The notes under the pieces were generated by a model. It worked only from the letters and a program-made list of their open reading frames with translations. It was not told the origin of the DNA and ran no database searches. A stretch of DNA of 64,000 nt from JANQOH01 sp965214495 (GTDB lineage: Bacteria; Pseudomonadota; Alphaproteobacteria; UBA7887): NCBI GenBank assembly GCA_965214495.1, contig OZ243958.1:2418001-2482000 (forward strand). Reading direction: 5' to 3'. The position numbers were made by a program, and so were the translations under genes. Shown here piece after piece: positions 1 to 9,284 of the stretch. Each line of letters opens with the position of its first letter. The first letter of the stretch is position 1.

Positions 1-164
1 AATCGGGGTGCGGTTACCGCCCACTTTGGCGCGCGCGGCTGCGCGTCGATGCCGTCGCCGCTCGCTTCCGGGGAATGCCGGTCCCGGATCGTGCTCTACG
101 AGCAGGACGGGAGGTTCCGCGGCCGGGTGGCATGGCCTGGAACGGCTTCGACCAGGGCGAGTAG
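1..164 (+). pseudogene. 3' end of an unrecognised gene, probably frameshifted
   Basis: The window opens inside a coding region. Frame 1 gives a plausible stretch ending in RIVLYEQDGRFRGRV (residues coded near 94-132), and frame 3 gives AWNGFDQGE followed by TAG at 162-164. Joining them needs one shift near 130-135. The following gene starts six bases after this stop, so the two were probably cotranscribed. I do not recognise the family. The reading rests on residue composition and tight spacing only, and the left part is outside the window. Confidence 0.3.
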
Positions 165-169
165 CGGCG

Positions 170-960
170 ATGGACATCGAAGCGCTGCGCGACAGCCTGA
201 TTCGGCGCGAAGACGGGCCGAGCCGCGTGCCCCTGTGGACGGTTCCGCCGCAACGCGCGGCGGACATGGCGCGGGCCGCCGACACGGTGGAGGAATGCGA
301 GCGCGTGCCGGCGGAAGGGCGGCAGCAACCTGGTCGCCGACGTGCTGCGCGGCCAGGGCACATTCGCCCAATGGAACCACTACCCCAAGGGCGACGTTCA
401 CGACGGCGAGACGCACGGCTACGACCGCGAGACGCACGGCCAGTATTACTATCGCGCGCATCCTTCGGACCTGCGGGGCGGCGAGCACGGGCATTTCCAT
501 ACCTTCGTCCGCGCCGCCGGGATGCCGGAGTCGATGCAGCCTGCGCGGTTGCCGGCCGCTCTGAAGCGCCCGCTGGGCGACAAGGCGTTGGGCCACCTCA
601 TCGGCATTTCGATGGACAAGCGCGGCCATCCGATCCGTCTTTTCACGGTCGATCGCTGGGTCACCGGCGAGAGTTGGTATGCGGCCGGCGACGCGATTGC
701 GCTGCTCGACCGTTTCGCGATCACCCATGCGGTTCCGGGCTGGCCGGTCAATCGGTGGATCGGTGCGATGGTGCGCCTGTTCCGTCCGCAGATCGAATGG
801 CTTGCTGCGCGAACGCGACGACGCGGTGCGGGTGTGGCAGGCCGGCAATCCGGACTCCGGGACGCCGGTGTGGGAAGACCGCAAGCTCGAGGTGACGTCG
901 GCGCTCGACATTTCGGTCGCGGCGCAGACCCGGCTGGTGCGGGGGGCGGCCGAACGGTAA
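170..960 (+). pseudogene. DUF6969-like protein, two frameshifts
   Basis: The product reads continuously only if two shifts are allowed. ATG 170 in frame 2 codes MDIEALRDSL up to about residue 46 (ECERV). Near 306-309 the frame changes to frame 3, which carries the recognisable core: GTFAQWNHYPKGDVHD, then ETHGQYYYRAHPS and GEHGHFHTFVR. Near 801-806 it changes to frame 1, giving LLRERDDAVRVWQAG and ending at TAA 958-960. The WNHYP, HGQYYYRAHP and GEHGHFHTF signatures match the uncharacterised DUF6969 family as I remember it; its function is unknown. Two shifts in one gene suggest a pseudogene, though assembly error is possible. The last ~50 codons were copied downstream (see 2119-2275). Confidence 0.6.
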
Positions 961-1012
961 ACCGGGCGGGAAGCTGGAACAGACGGCCCCCTCCGAAGCG
1001 ATCGGATTGACG

Positions 1013-2104
1013 ATGCTCTGTCTTCTCGGCTACGGCCTCCCTTCCACGCTGACGCCCGAGCGGATCGGCGAAGTGCTGAAATTTGCCCGCAGTCAGAAGC
1101 GCCAGCTCGGAAGGGCTCTCGACGCCGCAGCTCCCGAGGCATGGAAAGGAACCGGCGCCGACGACGATCTCTACGAACGGATCCATCGCCTGATGCGCAG
1201 CGACGCCGGTCGCAAGGTTTATAACGATGCACGGCGCGTCTTCGAGGGAGGCAAAGGCAAACGCTCCAAAACCGCGCGGGCGGATCTTTTCGCCAATTTG
1301 ATGGCTTCCGTTGTCGATGAGTATTTCGATGGTGAAATAGAGCAGATTCTCGCTTTTCTGAGCGATAGCGACATGACTCTGTCGAGCGCGAATTCGATCG
1401 CCCGCGTGGCGGAGTTCCTTTGGGCGCTTTGCCTGGGGACGAACGGACAAGGAAACATGCTTCTGCAGGCCATCGACGCTCATCCTGAACTGGCGCCTTT
1501 CCTCGACGAGGTTGTCGCCGGTCTCGTTTCCGTCAACGGGCCGGGCGAAGAAGACGAGTGGATGGTTACGCCGGAAAAGGAAGGCGAAGCGGCCCGGCTT
1601 GTCGAAGACATGCGCAAGGCCGTCGCGATCCTCGACGCCGACCGTCTGGCCCCGGCGCCGTTCGACGAGATCCGCGACGCCCTGGAGCGTTTGATCGAAA
1701 TCGGCGCCGCGCGCGAAGACGCGGCCGGCGAATTACTGTCACAACTCGACAAGTGGAAGGAAGACCGCGCGAACGACATCGCCGACCGGACGAAGTTGAA
1801 CGATATTCTCGACCGGGTGGGGGCGGGCGTCGACGCCTTCGGCAAGGGCGGGCTGGAGGACGTTCTCGCCCGTTGCGACAAGACTCTCGAAATCGAGCGC
1901 GATTTCGATACGCGCCGAGAGGAACTCGCCGCGGCCAATGCCGGGTGCGATTACGCGGAGGTGCAGCGCCTTGCGGGTATTCTGGCGTCTTTGGCGAAAA
2001 AGCGCGACGCGGCTTGGGCGGCGATCGAGGAGATCGTCGCCGCCGCGCCGGCGCAAGCGACGAACGGAGAGGAGCCGGCCCGACCGAAGCGACGCTTCCG
2101 GTAA
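1013..2104 (+). CDS. Stand-alone paralogue of the N-terminal module of the giant ATPase
   Basis: A 364-aa, mostly helical protein of unknown function. From its first residues (GYGLPSTLTPERI) to its end it aligns with residues 1 to about 370 of the next gene: shared landmarks are GYGLPSTLTP, an LYERxHRLxRS segment, a RADLF segment, an EKEGEA segment and a heptad-rich C-terminal third. It stops just where the larger protein enters its acidic linker, so the shared part looks like one discrete domain. ATG 1013 is chosen because it matches the aligned start of the paralogue (ATG 2306); an in-frame TTG lies at 1007. It arose by a tandem duplication that also copied the DUF6969 tail. It may be a free regulatory subunit or a decaying by-product. 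No catalytic motif is visible. Confidence 0.75.
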   Translation: MLCLLGYGLPSTLTPERIGEVLKFARSQKRQLGRALDAAAPEAWKGTGADDDLYERIHRLMRSDAGRKVYNDARRVFEGGKGKRSKTARADLFANLMASVVDEYFDGEIEQILAFLSDSDMTLSSANSIARVAEFLWALCLGTNGQGNMLLQAIDAHPELAPFLDEVVAGLVSVNGPGEEDEWMVTPEKEGEAARLVEDMRKAVAILDADRLAPAPFDEIRDALERLIEIGAAREDAAGELLSQLDKWKEDRANDIADRTKLNDILDRVGAGVDAFGKGGLEDVLARCDKTLEIERDFDTRREELAAANAGCDYAEVQRLAGILASLAKKRDAAWAAIEEIVAAAPAQATNGEEPARPKRRFR

Positions 2105-2118
2105 CCGCTGCCGGGGCG

Positions 2119-2275
2119 GTCGACGAGCGCCGAGACGCGGTGCGCATCGGGCGGGCCGGGGATCCGGGCCGGACGACACCGATACTGGACAACCGCAAGC
2201 TCAAGGCGACGTCGGCGCCGGGAGTTTCGGTTGCGGCGCCGACTCGACTCGTTCGCGCGCCGGTGCAATGGTGCC
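2119..2275 (+). pseudogene. Remnant copy of the DUF6969 C-terminus
   Basis: Translated in one frame this stretch reads ERRDAVRIGRAGDPG...DNRKLKATSAPGVSVAAPTRLVR, which aligns with the true DUF6969 end ERDDAVRVWQAGNPD...EDRKLEVTSALDISVAAQTRLVR coded at 811-945. The offset between matching positions is constant at 1314 bp (for example 878 and 2192). It has no start of its own and lies between the two paralogous genes, so it marks the junction of a tandem duplication. It has drifted more than a selected coding sequence would. Confidence 0.75.
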
Positions 2276-2305
2276 GTAGTCCGAATGAAAGGCGCGGTCT
2301 GGATC

Positions 2306-5300
2306 ATGAAATATCTTCCGGGTTACGGCCTCCCTTCAACGCTCACGCCGGGTCGGATCAGGGAGGTGCTGGGTTTCGCCAAGAGCCATGAACGGGAGTT
2401 CGAGGCGGCGCTCGACGCCGTAGTTGTGGCGCGGCCCCGCGCCGCCGGGGGGGAGCCGGACCGCGAGCTTTACGAGCGGCTCCATCGACTTCTGCGCAGT
2501 GCCGAGGGCCGAGCGATTTACGGCAGGGCGCGGGAAAAGTTCGAATCGAAACGCAAGCGGTCCGGCCGGGCGGATCTGTTCCTGCGTTTGATCGATTCCT
2601 GCCTTTCAACGGCGCTGGACGCCGACGAAGGCAAGGCCGTCAAGGCCCGAATGTCGGCCGGCGCGACCTTCACCGATATTTGCAAGCCGCTCGCGCTGGC
2701 GAGCGCTTGGGAGCGGTTGGCGGAATTCGCGTGGGCGCTCGCCATCAACACGAATTCACGCGGCGGACTCATCGACGCGCTCGATTCCTGGCCGGACGCG
2801 GCGCCCTTCCTCAAAGACGTGCGTGTGGGTGTCGTTCCGCACGACAAACCGGAGGAGGAGTTGGAACCACCACCGGAGAAAGAAGGCGAGGCTACGTCGC
2901 TCATCGTTGGGATCAAGACGGCGGCGGCGGCGCTCGACACGCGGTTTCTCGATTCTCCGACTATCGACCCGCTCGTTCAGGCCGTCGGGCGACTGCTGGA
3001 GATATCCCGGGCGCGCGCCCGGGCGGCCACTGCGACACTGACGCAACTTCAGGGTTGGCTCGATGAGCGTTCCGATGTCGTCGATGACATATTGTTGAGC
3101 GATTCGGCCCTCGATTCCCGGATGACGGCGCTGAAACGGCGCGCCGCAACCGGCAATGTGGCGCCGGATATTCTGGAAACGGCGCTCGAACGTTTCGACG
3201 CCGCGATGGACACCACGCGCGACCTCACCGAAACACGCGCCGCTTACGAGCCGGCCATTGAGCAGGAGGACTTTGCGCGCGTCTCTTCTCTCGCCGCCAC
3301 TATGGGCGAGTTGACGGCAAAATATCGGGCCGATCTCGCCGCGTTCGACGAACTCTTCCCGATTCTGCCGCCGGATCCCGCGCCGACGACCGGGGAAGAC
3401 GAGAACGCCGGCGGGCGTGATGGCGGCGAGGCTCAATCCGAATCTTCGGGGCAGGAGGAAGCAGCGACGGCGGACGACGGACCGGATGAGCGCCGATCCG
3501 GATCGGCGACGGACGGCGAGTCGAGACCAGGAACCGGCGAGAGCGCGGAGACCGCTCCCGACGCGGACGAAACCCCGGCCGACGAGGCTCAAGCGGAACC
3601 TTCCGCACAGGGGGAAACAGAGCGCGGGGAACCGCCCACGGATAGCGCGACCGACGACGGGTCGAAAGAGGCGACGGCTGACGACGAACCGGATGAGCGC
3701 GCGACCGGGATGGAGGCTGAGAAAGAGCCGGAACCCCGAACCGGCCGGGCCGCGGAGATCGCTTCAGACGGCGGCGCGAGCCCGGCCGGCGACAGCGTTC
3801 TCGACACCACCATTGCGACGATGATCGAACGCGGGCGTTACGGTGTGGCGTATCATCTGGCGCGGGCCGCACCCGACACGTTGCCCGGCGCGAACGTGAT
3901 CAGGCTGGTCGCGTGCAACTACGTGACCGACGAGCGCACTCCCGTCGCCGCGGAACTGCCCGGACTTGCGGACGAATTAAGCGTCGAAGCGGAAACAGTC
4001 CTGGACGGAGATGCAGACCCGACGGTGCGGCAGATTTATGCGGTTTTGGTGACGAGCGCCGCATTGGCGCCCGCCTTGATAGCCCCCGGCGGACCGGTCG
4101 CAGAATTGCTTAGACAGCTGGCGCCCCAGCTCGATGGTATTCCTTCGTTGCGAACCCTCGCGACGACCGCTGCTGACGTCTCGATGAGTGGGGTGCTTCT
4201 TCCTGCGAGCTTGCTTCGAAAGAGCGATTCTCTCGAAGCATGGTCCAGGGAAGCGGAGAAGTTGCGCCGCGATGCGAAGACTTGGATCGACTACGAACGA
4301 TGTGTGAGACTCAACTATCAAGCTGCGACCCGAGTGTGGAGGCGGCTGCTCACCGACTGGCTTGACGACGGCCGCGCCTCTATTGGCCATATTTTCTCGT
4401 TATTGGAGAAACCGGACGGCGAAACGGCACTTGAGCGCGTTTCAGCTTTCTCCAAGCATTGGCGCGATCATCGCGACAATGAGATCGACCGCATCGACCG
4501 CGAACTTCGGAATCGGGCGGCGGGTAACAGGATCGTGGGTACCGCACGACACGATTTACGCAACAAGATTGACGAGGCGCTCTCCTTCGCCGACCGCTGG
4601 CGTTTGTCGGTCGAGTCACGCCCGGACGATCGGCCGGAATTCCGGGAGGAACAGGCGAACCGCCTGCGCGCAGCGGCGCGAGAGCACATTCCAGCGGTGC
4701 TCGAGGCAATCGGCGCGCTGGACTCGATACTAGCGCGTGGCGCCGAAGCGCTGATGCGACGTTACGAAGCTCTGTTCACGGTCGCGTCGAGCGATTCGCT
4801 CGCGCCGACCGCCAGCTTGGCCGATCTTCTGAACGGAGAATTACTTGCCAATCCGAAGATCGAGTTCGACGCCGCTGGCGCTCCGTCGGGCGCTTCCGTC
4901 GATGCCGCGCTCGTGCTAGAGCTCGCACATTGGGACAAGCCCGATTTCGCGGACGCTGCCATCGGGCGCGCGAAACGGAAGGATCTCCGCGGCGCCCGGA
5001 TGACACTCGAGTTCGCCCGGCGCAACCGACGCCTGACCGAAGACCGCGCGGATCACGCCCGCGCCATCGTCGAGGAAGAGCGCGAGTTGCACCTAAAGGC
5101 ATTGAAAGACAGGATCAATCGGACGACCGATAAGCTCGACGCAGCTTATGCGAGGGGTGTCTTGGATATCGAATCCTTCGAACGGATGCGGGAGGATCTC
5201 CCGTCGATGGAACTGGCCGCGGTCGACGATTTCAGGGCGGCTTTCGAGAAACTTTACGATATAGACGAGGCAGTCGAAACCGCGCACGGCGAACAGCGAG

Positions 5301-8224
5301 ACAGCGTGCGCTGGTCGCTTGACGAGATGGAGAACCTGCTGCCCGAAGACAGGGAACGGATCGAGGACGCAGTGGAAGCCGTCCGGTTTCAAATCGCCCA
5401 TGATTTCATCGAAAGGGTTCAGCGCGGGGAGGAATTGCCTGACCCGGAAGCTGTGACCGAACGGCCTTTCGATCGCTTTTTCCCCAGTTTCGTCACAGAC
5501 TACACGGGCTTTCGGGGCGCCGCACCCGACGCGGTCGCGCAGATCCGACGCGCGCTTGAAGAGCGTGGACAAGCCGGCCCCGTCGATGCCTCGCGGCTTT
5601 CGGCCGATCATGCCCGCGACGGCATCGCGCTCCTTGACGCATGGGCAAACCTGCTGCGCGATGGCAGGACCAGGGGCAACACGCTGGACGCCCTTATGGA
5701 GGGACTCGGATTCACGAACGCAAAGGCGAGCGGTACCGACACTTGGACGGCCGACCGGGAAAGGGTGTACCTTCTCCAAACGATTCCAGTTGCGGACCGC
5801 CATATCGCACAGCTTCCCGATTTCGGCTCACGGGCCCGGGGCCGGTATCGGCTGCTCACGATCCGCAATCGCGAGACCGAGGAGGCGATCATTCGGGAAA
5901 CCAGACGCCCGAGTGCGGCGGGGTTGCCACCCGACATCGTGCTCTTTCTCGGAGTTCTCAACGCCGACGCGCGCTGCGCTCTGGCGCGCGAATTCGGTTC
6001 CGGTGCCTACCACTCGACACTCGTGCTCGACGAAGCCCTTGTTGCATTCCTCGCGATGTGGCCTAGCGCTCGGCTCGGTGCGTTCTTCGATTGTGCGTCG
6101 GCCTTCGCCTTCGCTCAACCCTACGACCCGGACGCGGTCGAAGTCCCCCCGGAAATGTTTTTCGGCCGCGACGATGCGCGCCAGAAGATTCTCGCTATGT
6201 CCGGCGATATGGCCCACTTCGTCTATGGTGGCCGGCGTCTCGGCAAGACCGCACTCTTTGCAGACATCGCTCGTGAGTATCGCGCGAACACGCAAGACCA
6301 AAACTCGCAAGACCAACAGGCATTACTTGTCAATCTCAAGGGCAAGGATGAGTTATGGCCGCTGTTCTCCGACCGGCTCGCGGAGCGTGGAATCGTCGCC
6401 GACGCCAGGACGGTTCGCTTCGAGTCGATCAGAAGAGATGTGACGAAGTGGCTCGCCGCCAAATCCGACCGTCGCGTGCTGCTCCTCGTCGACGAAGCCG
6501 ACGCTTTTCTCGACGCGGAACAACGCCGGTCGCCACGTTATCCGGCACTCGAGCAAATCAAGGGGCTAATGGAAGAGACCGAACGAAGATTCAAGGTCGT
6601 GTTCGCCGGTCTTCACAACGTTCAGCGTGCGGCGCGAGACCCCAACACGCCCTTCGCCCATTTGGGAGAGGCGGTCCGTATCGGACCGATGCTCCCGCAG
6701 ACGACCGACGGCGAGGAAATCGAAAAACTGATCCGCGGTCCACTTGAAGCGCTCGGCTATCGCTTCGCCGCCGCCGACTCGGTGATCCGTATCGCTGCCG
6801 AAACGAACTATTACCCGGCGCTCGCGCAACAGTTCTGCAAGGAATTGCTCCGGCATATGCGCGAAAACGGCGGCGCGAGCGGCGAAACGGGGCCGCCATG
6901 GACGATTCCCGCGGACACGGTGGATCACGTCTTCGATTCACGAGAGACACGGGACCGAATCCGCAACCTGTTCTCGTGGACGATTCAACTCGATTCCCGA
7001 TACGTGTTTCTGACCTATCTGATCGCCCGGCACAGCTTCGACAACGCCAGCGCCGGACCGCACGGCATGTCGATCGGAGATATCCGCGACAACGCCTTGA
7101 GCGAATGGCCGCAAGGATTTGAGGCGGATTCGAGTTACTGGATGTTCGAGATTCTACTGGAAGAAATGATCGGTCTCGGTATCCTGCGGGAAGTGGCGGA
7201 CCGGGAATATGCGATTCGAACGCGCAATCTCCGCATGTTGCTTGGCAACGACGACACGATCGAGCGAGAATTCGCCGACGCCAAGGGTAGAATGGCGCCC
7301 CCGACATTCGACCCGGCCCGCTTCCGCAATACTCTTCGGGATGGTCCGGACAAAGAAATTCCGTCTTCGCTTACCGCCGACCAGGAGAACGCCCTTCTTT
7401 ACGACCGGTGCGGCGGAGTCGGCCTCGTTTTTGGAACCCGCCTCGCCGGAATCGGCCGGCTGCGCGCCTCCTTCGAACGGGCGGGCGAGGGAAAGGAGAC
7501 AAAGCTGTATATCAGGGAAACTGGGGCAAACAATCTACCTTCCACGCTCGAAGGAGTCGCTGGAAGTCGCCGCCCCGGGGTCCATGTCGTCCTTACAGAT
7601 CTACGCGGAGACTGGAATCTGGAAAGGATAGAGCAGACACAGGAATTCATCACCGCGCACAGAGCCGGGATGCGGACGATCCGGCCGATATTCCTCTGCG
7701 GTCCGGCAGAAGCGTGGGAATGGCTGGACCGCCCGCGCCCGGCGCGCGGAAGGGACGCCATGCTCCGGGATATCTGGCTTGGGCCATGCGCCAGAGATTT
7801 TGCGCACGCGTGGTTGACGGATCGCGAGGCCCCGGCGCGTGCCGACCTGGAAGGAAAGGGCGGCCCGGTGGTGGATCTGCCTTGGCCCGATGTGCTCCAG
7901 ACCGCGTCGGGAAACGAACGACCGGACTCTATGGCGAAGGCCGCCCACCTGGCCATCGACGATGACGCTTGGGTTTCGGACGTCCTTATTTCGCCGGCTG
8001 CGAACACCGTGCTGCGCCTGTTGTCCGAATTTCCCGATGATTCGATGACCGCCGATATGCTTGCCGATCTGTCCCGGGAGACGAAGCGGAAAATTTCCCC
8101 GGAAGAGGCCGTTCGCTTTCTGGAGTGGGCCGGCTGGCTTGGCCTCGCGCTCAAGGACGGCCGGGGTTATCGTCTCGACTCGACCTACGCCCACGGTCTC
8201 GCAACCCTGTTTTCCAGGGCGTGA
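2306..8224 (+). CDS. Giant (1972 aa) STAND-like P-loop ATPase, candidate defence sensor
   Basis: Domain order: residues 1-~355, a helical module paralogous to the preceding gene; ~355-498, an acidic Glu/Asp/Ala/Thr-rich linker; ~500-1270, a long helical region; ~1280-1570, a P-loop ATPase. The ATPase starts with FFGRDDARQKIL, has Walker A GGRRLGKT (1308-1315) and Walker B LLLVDEAD (D1396, E1397), and continues to a YYPALAQQFCKELL segment typical of STAND/AAA ATPases that carry the F.GR..E motif. A winged-helix-like part follows (~1580-1635, GPHGMSIGDI), then an alpha/beta domain (~1690-1830) and a last winged helix (~1895-1972). ATG 2306 is used because it aligns with the paralogue start; ATG 2285 is an alternative. 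The stop overlaps the next start (GTGA), indicating coupling. Size, NTPase type and context suggest a phage-sensing NTPase; I do not recognise a named system. Confidence 0.75.
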   Translation: MKYLPGYGLPSTLTPGRIREVLGFAKSHEREFEAALDAVVVARPRAAGGEPDRELYERLHRLLRSAEGRAIYGRAREKFESKRKRSGRADLFLRLIDSCLSTALDADEGKAVKARMSAGATFTDICKPLALASAWERLAEFAWALAINTNSRGGLIDALDSWPDAAPFLKDVRVGVVPHDKPEEELEPPPEKEGEATSLIVGIKTAAAALDTRFLDSPTIDPLVQAVGRLLEISRARARAATATLTQLQGWLDERSDVVDDILLSDSALDSRMTALKRRAATGNVAPDILETALERFDAAMDTTRDLTETRAAYEPAIEQEDFARVSSLAATMGELTAKYRADLAAFDELFPILPPDPAPTTGEDENAGGRDGGEAQSESSGQEEAATADDGPDERRSGSATDGESRPGTGESAETAPDADETPADEAQAEPSAQGETERGEPPTDSATDDGSKEATADDEPDERATGMEAEKEPEPRTGRAAEIASDGGASPAGDSVLDTTIATMIERGRYGVAYHLARAAPDTLPGANVIRLVACNYVTDERTPVAAELPGLADELSVEAETVLDGDADPTVRQIYAVLVTSAALAPALIAPGGPVAELLRQLAPQLDGIPSLRTLATTAADVSMSGVLLPASLLRKSDSLEAWSREAEKLRRDAKTWIDYERCVRLNYQAATRVWRRLLTDWLDDGRASIGHIFSLLEKPDGETALERVSAFSKHWRDHRDNEIDRIDRELRNRAAGNRIVGTARHDLRNKIDEALSFADRWRLSVESRPDDRPEFREEQANRLRAAAREHIPAVLEAIGALDSILARGAEALMRRYEALFTVASSDSLAPTASLADLLNGELLANPKIEFDAAGAPSGASVDAALVLELAHWDKPDFADAAIGRAKRKDLRGARMTLEFARRNRRLTEDRADHARAIVEEERELHLKALKDRINRTTDKLDAAYARGVLDIESFERMREDLPSMELAAVDDFRAAFEKLYDIDEAVETAHGEQRDSVRWSLDEMENLLPEDRERIEDAVEAVRFQIAHDFIERVQRGEELPDPEAVTERPFDRFFPSFVTDYTGFRGAAPDAVAQIRRALEERGQAGPVDASRLSADHARDGIALLDAWANLLRDGRTRGNTLDALMEGLGFTNAKASGTDTWTADRERVYLLQTIPVADRHIAQLPDFGSRARGRYRLLTIRNRETEEAIIRETRRPSAAGLPPDIVLFLGVLNADARCALAREFGSGAYHSTLVLDEALVAFLAMWPSARLGAFFDCASAFAFAQPYDPDAVEVPPEMFFGRDDARQKILAMSGDMAHFVYGGRRLGKTALFADIAREYRANTQDQNSQDQQALLVNLKGKDELWPLFSDRLAERGIVADARTVRFESIRRDVTKWLAAKSDRRVLLLVDEADAFLDAEQRRSPRYPALEQIKGLMEETERRFKVVFAGLHNVQRAARDPNTPFAHLGEAVRIGPMLPQTTDGEEIEKLIRGPLEALGYRFAAADSVIRIAAETNYYPALAQQFCKELLRHMRENGGASGETGPPWTIPADTVDHVFDSRETRDRIRNLFSWTIQLDSRYVFLTYLIARHSFDNASAGPHGMSIGDIRDNALSEWPQGFEADSSYWMFEILLEEMIGLGILREVADREYAIRTRNLRMLLGNDDTIEREFADAKGRMAPPTFDPARFRNTLRDGPDKEIPSSLTADQENALLYDRCGGVGLVFGTRLAGIGRLRASFERAGEGKETKLYIRETGANNLPSTLEGVAGSRRPGVHVVLTDLRGDWNLERIEQTQEFITAHRAGMRTIRPIFLCGPAEAWEWLDRPRPARGRDAMLRDIWLGPCARDFAHAWLTDREAPARADLEGKGGPVVDLPWPDVLQTASGNERPDSMAKAAHLAIDDDAWVSDVLISPAANTVLRLLSEFPDDSMTADMLADLSRETKRKISPEEAVRFLEWAGWLGLALKDGRGYRLDSTYAHGLATLFSRA

Positions 8225-9156
8225 ATCTTCCTCGTTCGTGGGCCCGCTTGTCGGGCCCGGCGGATTTTCTGGACGTCGTCGTCGAGGATCTGGCGGATCG
8301 GAACAGCGTTCTCATCGGTGTCCCCCACGACACGCCCGGCGACGAAGTCGCCGTCGAGGTCGCTGACCGCGTCGGGCGACGCGGATTCGGCCGGTGGAAG
8401 GCCATTCGGTCCGCCGAAGCTTCAGGAACCGTTCCATCGGACTCGGTAGCCCGGCGGATTGGCAACGGCGCCAACGGCTTGGTGCTGTGGGTCGATGTGA
8501 CAAGAGACGACAGGGCGGCGGCGGGGTGGACCCATCACGCCAAGCTACACGCCGAATTCACGGAGACGCCCCGGGTCTGCATAGCAATGAACATGGACCG
8601 CGCCACGGAGTGCGAGGAAGAAAAACGGTTACGGCGACGTGTCTGGAGAGACTTCGTAACAGCGACGGACAGTCGGGCGCTCGCGGAACGCATCGGCCGG
8701 CGCTCAAGCCGCAGCGCTGCTCATATCGCGCTCAAGAGCGCTCTCGTCGCTGAACTCGCCGGCGCCGATCTTGCTCTGGCAAACCGACTCGCCAGGGAGT
8801 CTCTCGGACGGATACACGCCATGAGCGCACACCGTCCTGAACATATATGGGCCGCGCAGCTCTCGATTCTGCTACCGCTTGTGGAACGAGAGCGCCAGCG
8901 GCTGCTGGATGTTCATGAGACGCTCTGGCGTCTGCCACACACCCGTGAAAATGGAAGGGGGGTCGTCCAGTGTCGGGAATATCTAGAAATTGGAGACATG
9001 GCGGCGCAAGCGCGATGGAATGGCGCCCTCGCGCACGAGCGGCGGCACCTCGAATGGCTTCGCCAAGTGCGGAATACCCTCGCACATAACGAAGTCGTGC
9101 GGTGGAGCATGTTGACCTCGCAAGACGCGCTCCGAGTCGCGGATTTCAGAGAATGA
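8221..9156 (+). CDS. Unknown protein with C-terminal HEPN-type RNxLAH motif
   Basis: A 311-aa protein read from GTG 8221, which overlaps the TGA of the giant ATPase by four bases, so the two are translationally coupled. The N-terminal half (residues ~10-130) alternates hydrophobic strands and helices (FLDVVVEDL, SVLIGVPHD, GLVLWVDVT, RVCIAMNMD) like an alpha/beta nucleotide-binding fold, but no Walker A is visible. The C-terminal half is helical and ends with WLRQVRNTLAHNEVV, where R284 and H289 form the Rx4H pattern of HEPN ribonucleases. Inference: it may be the effector of a system whose sensor is the giant ATPase. The motif is short and may be coincidental; I do not recognise the family. 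Confidence 0.65.
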   Translation: MNLPRSWARLSGPADFLDVVVEDLADRNSVLIGVPHDTPGDEVAVEVADRVGRRGFGRWKAIRSAEASGTVPSDSVARRIGNGANGLVLWVDVTRDDRAAAGWTHHAKLHAEFTETPRVCIAMNMDRATECEEEKRLRRRVWRDFVTATDSRALAERIGRRSSRSAAHIALKSALVAELAGADLALANRLARESLGRIHAMSAHRPEHIWAAQLSILLPLVERERQRLLDVHETLWRLPHTRENGRGVVQCREYLEIGDMAAQARWNGALAHERRHLEWLRQVRNTLAHNEVVRWSMLTSQDALRVADFRE

Positions 9157-9284
9157 CAGGGCCGGATCCGGCGGGCGCCATCGCCACCCCGCTTCGTAAC
9201 CGGAGCGAACCATAACGATTTTCAAACCAGGACCCTGCGCGCCGCCATCGCCGTCTTGCCGAAACGGGCGCGAAGGGATAAGCC

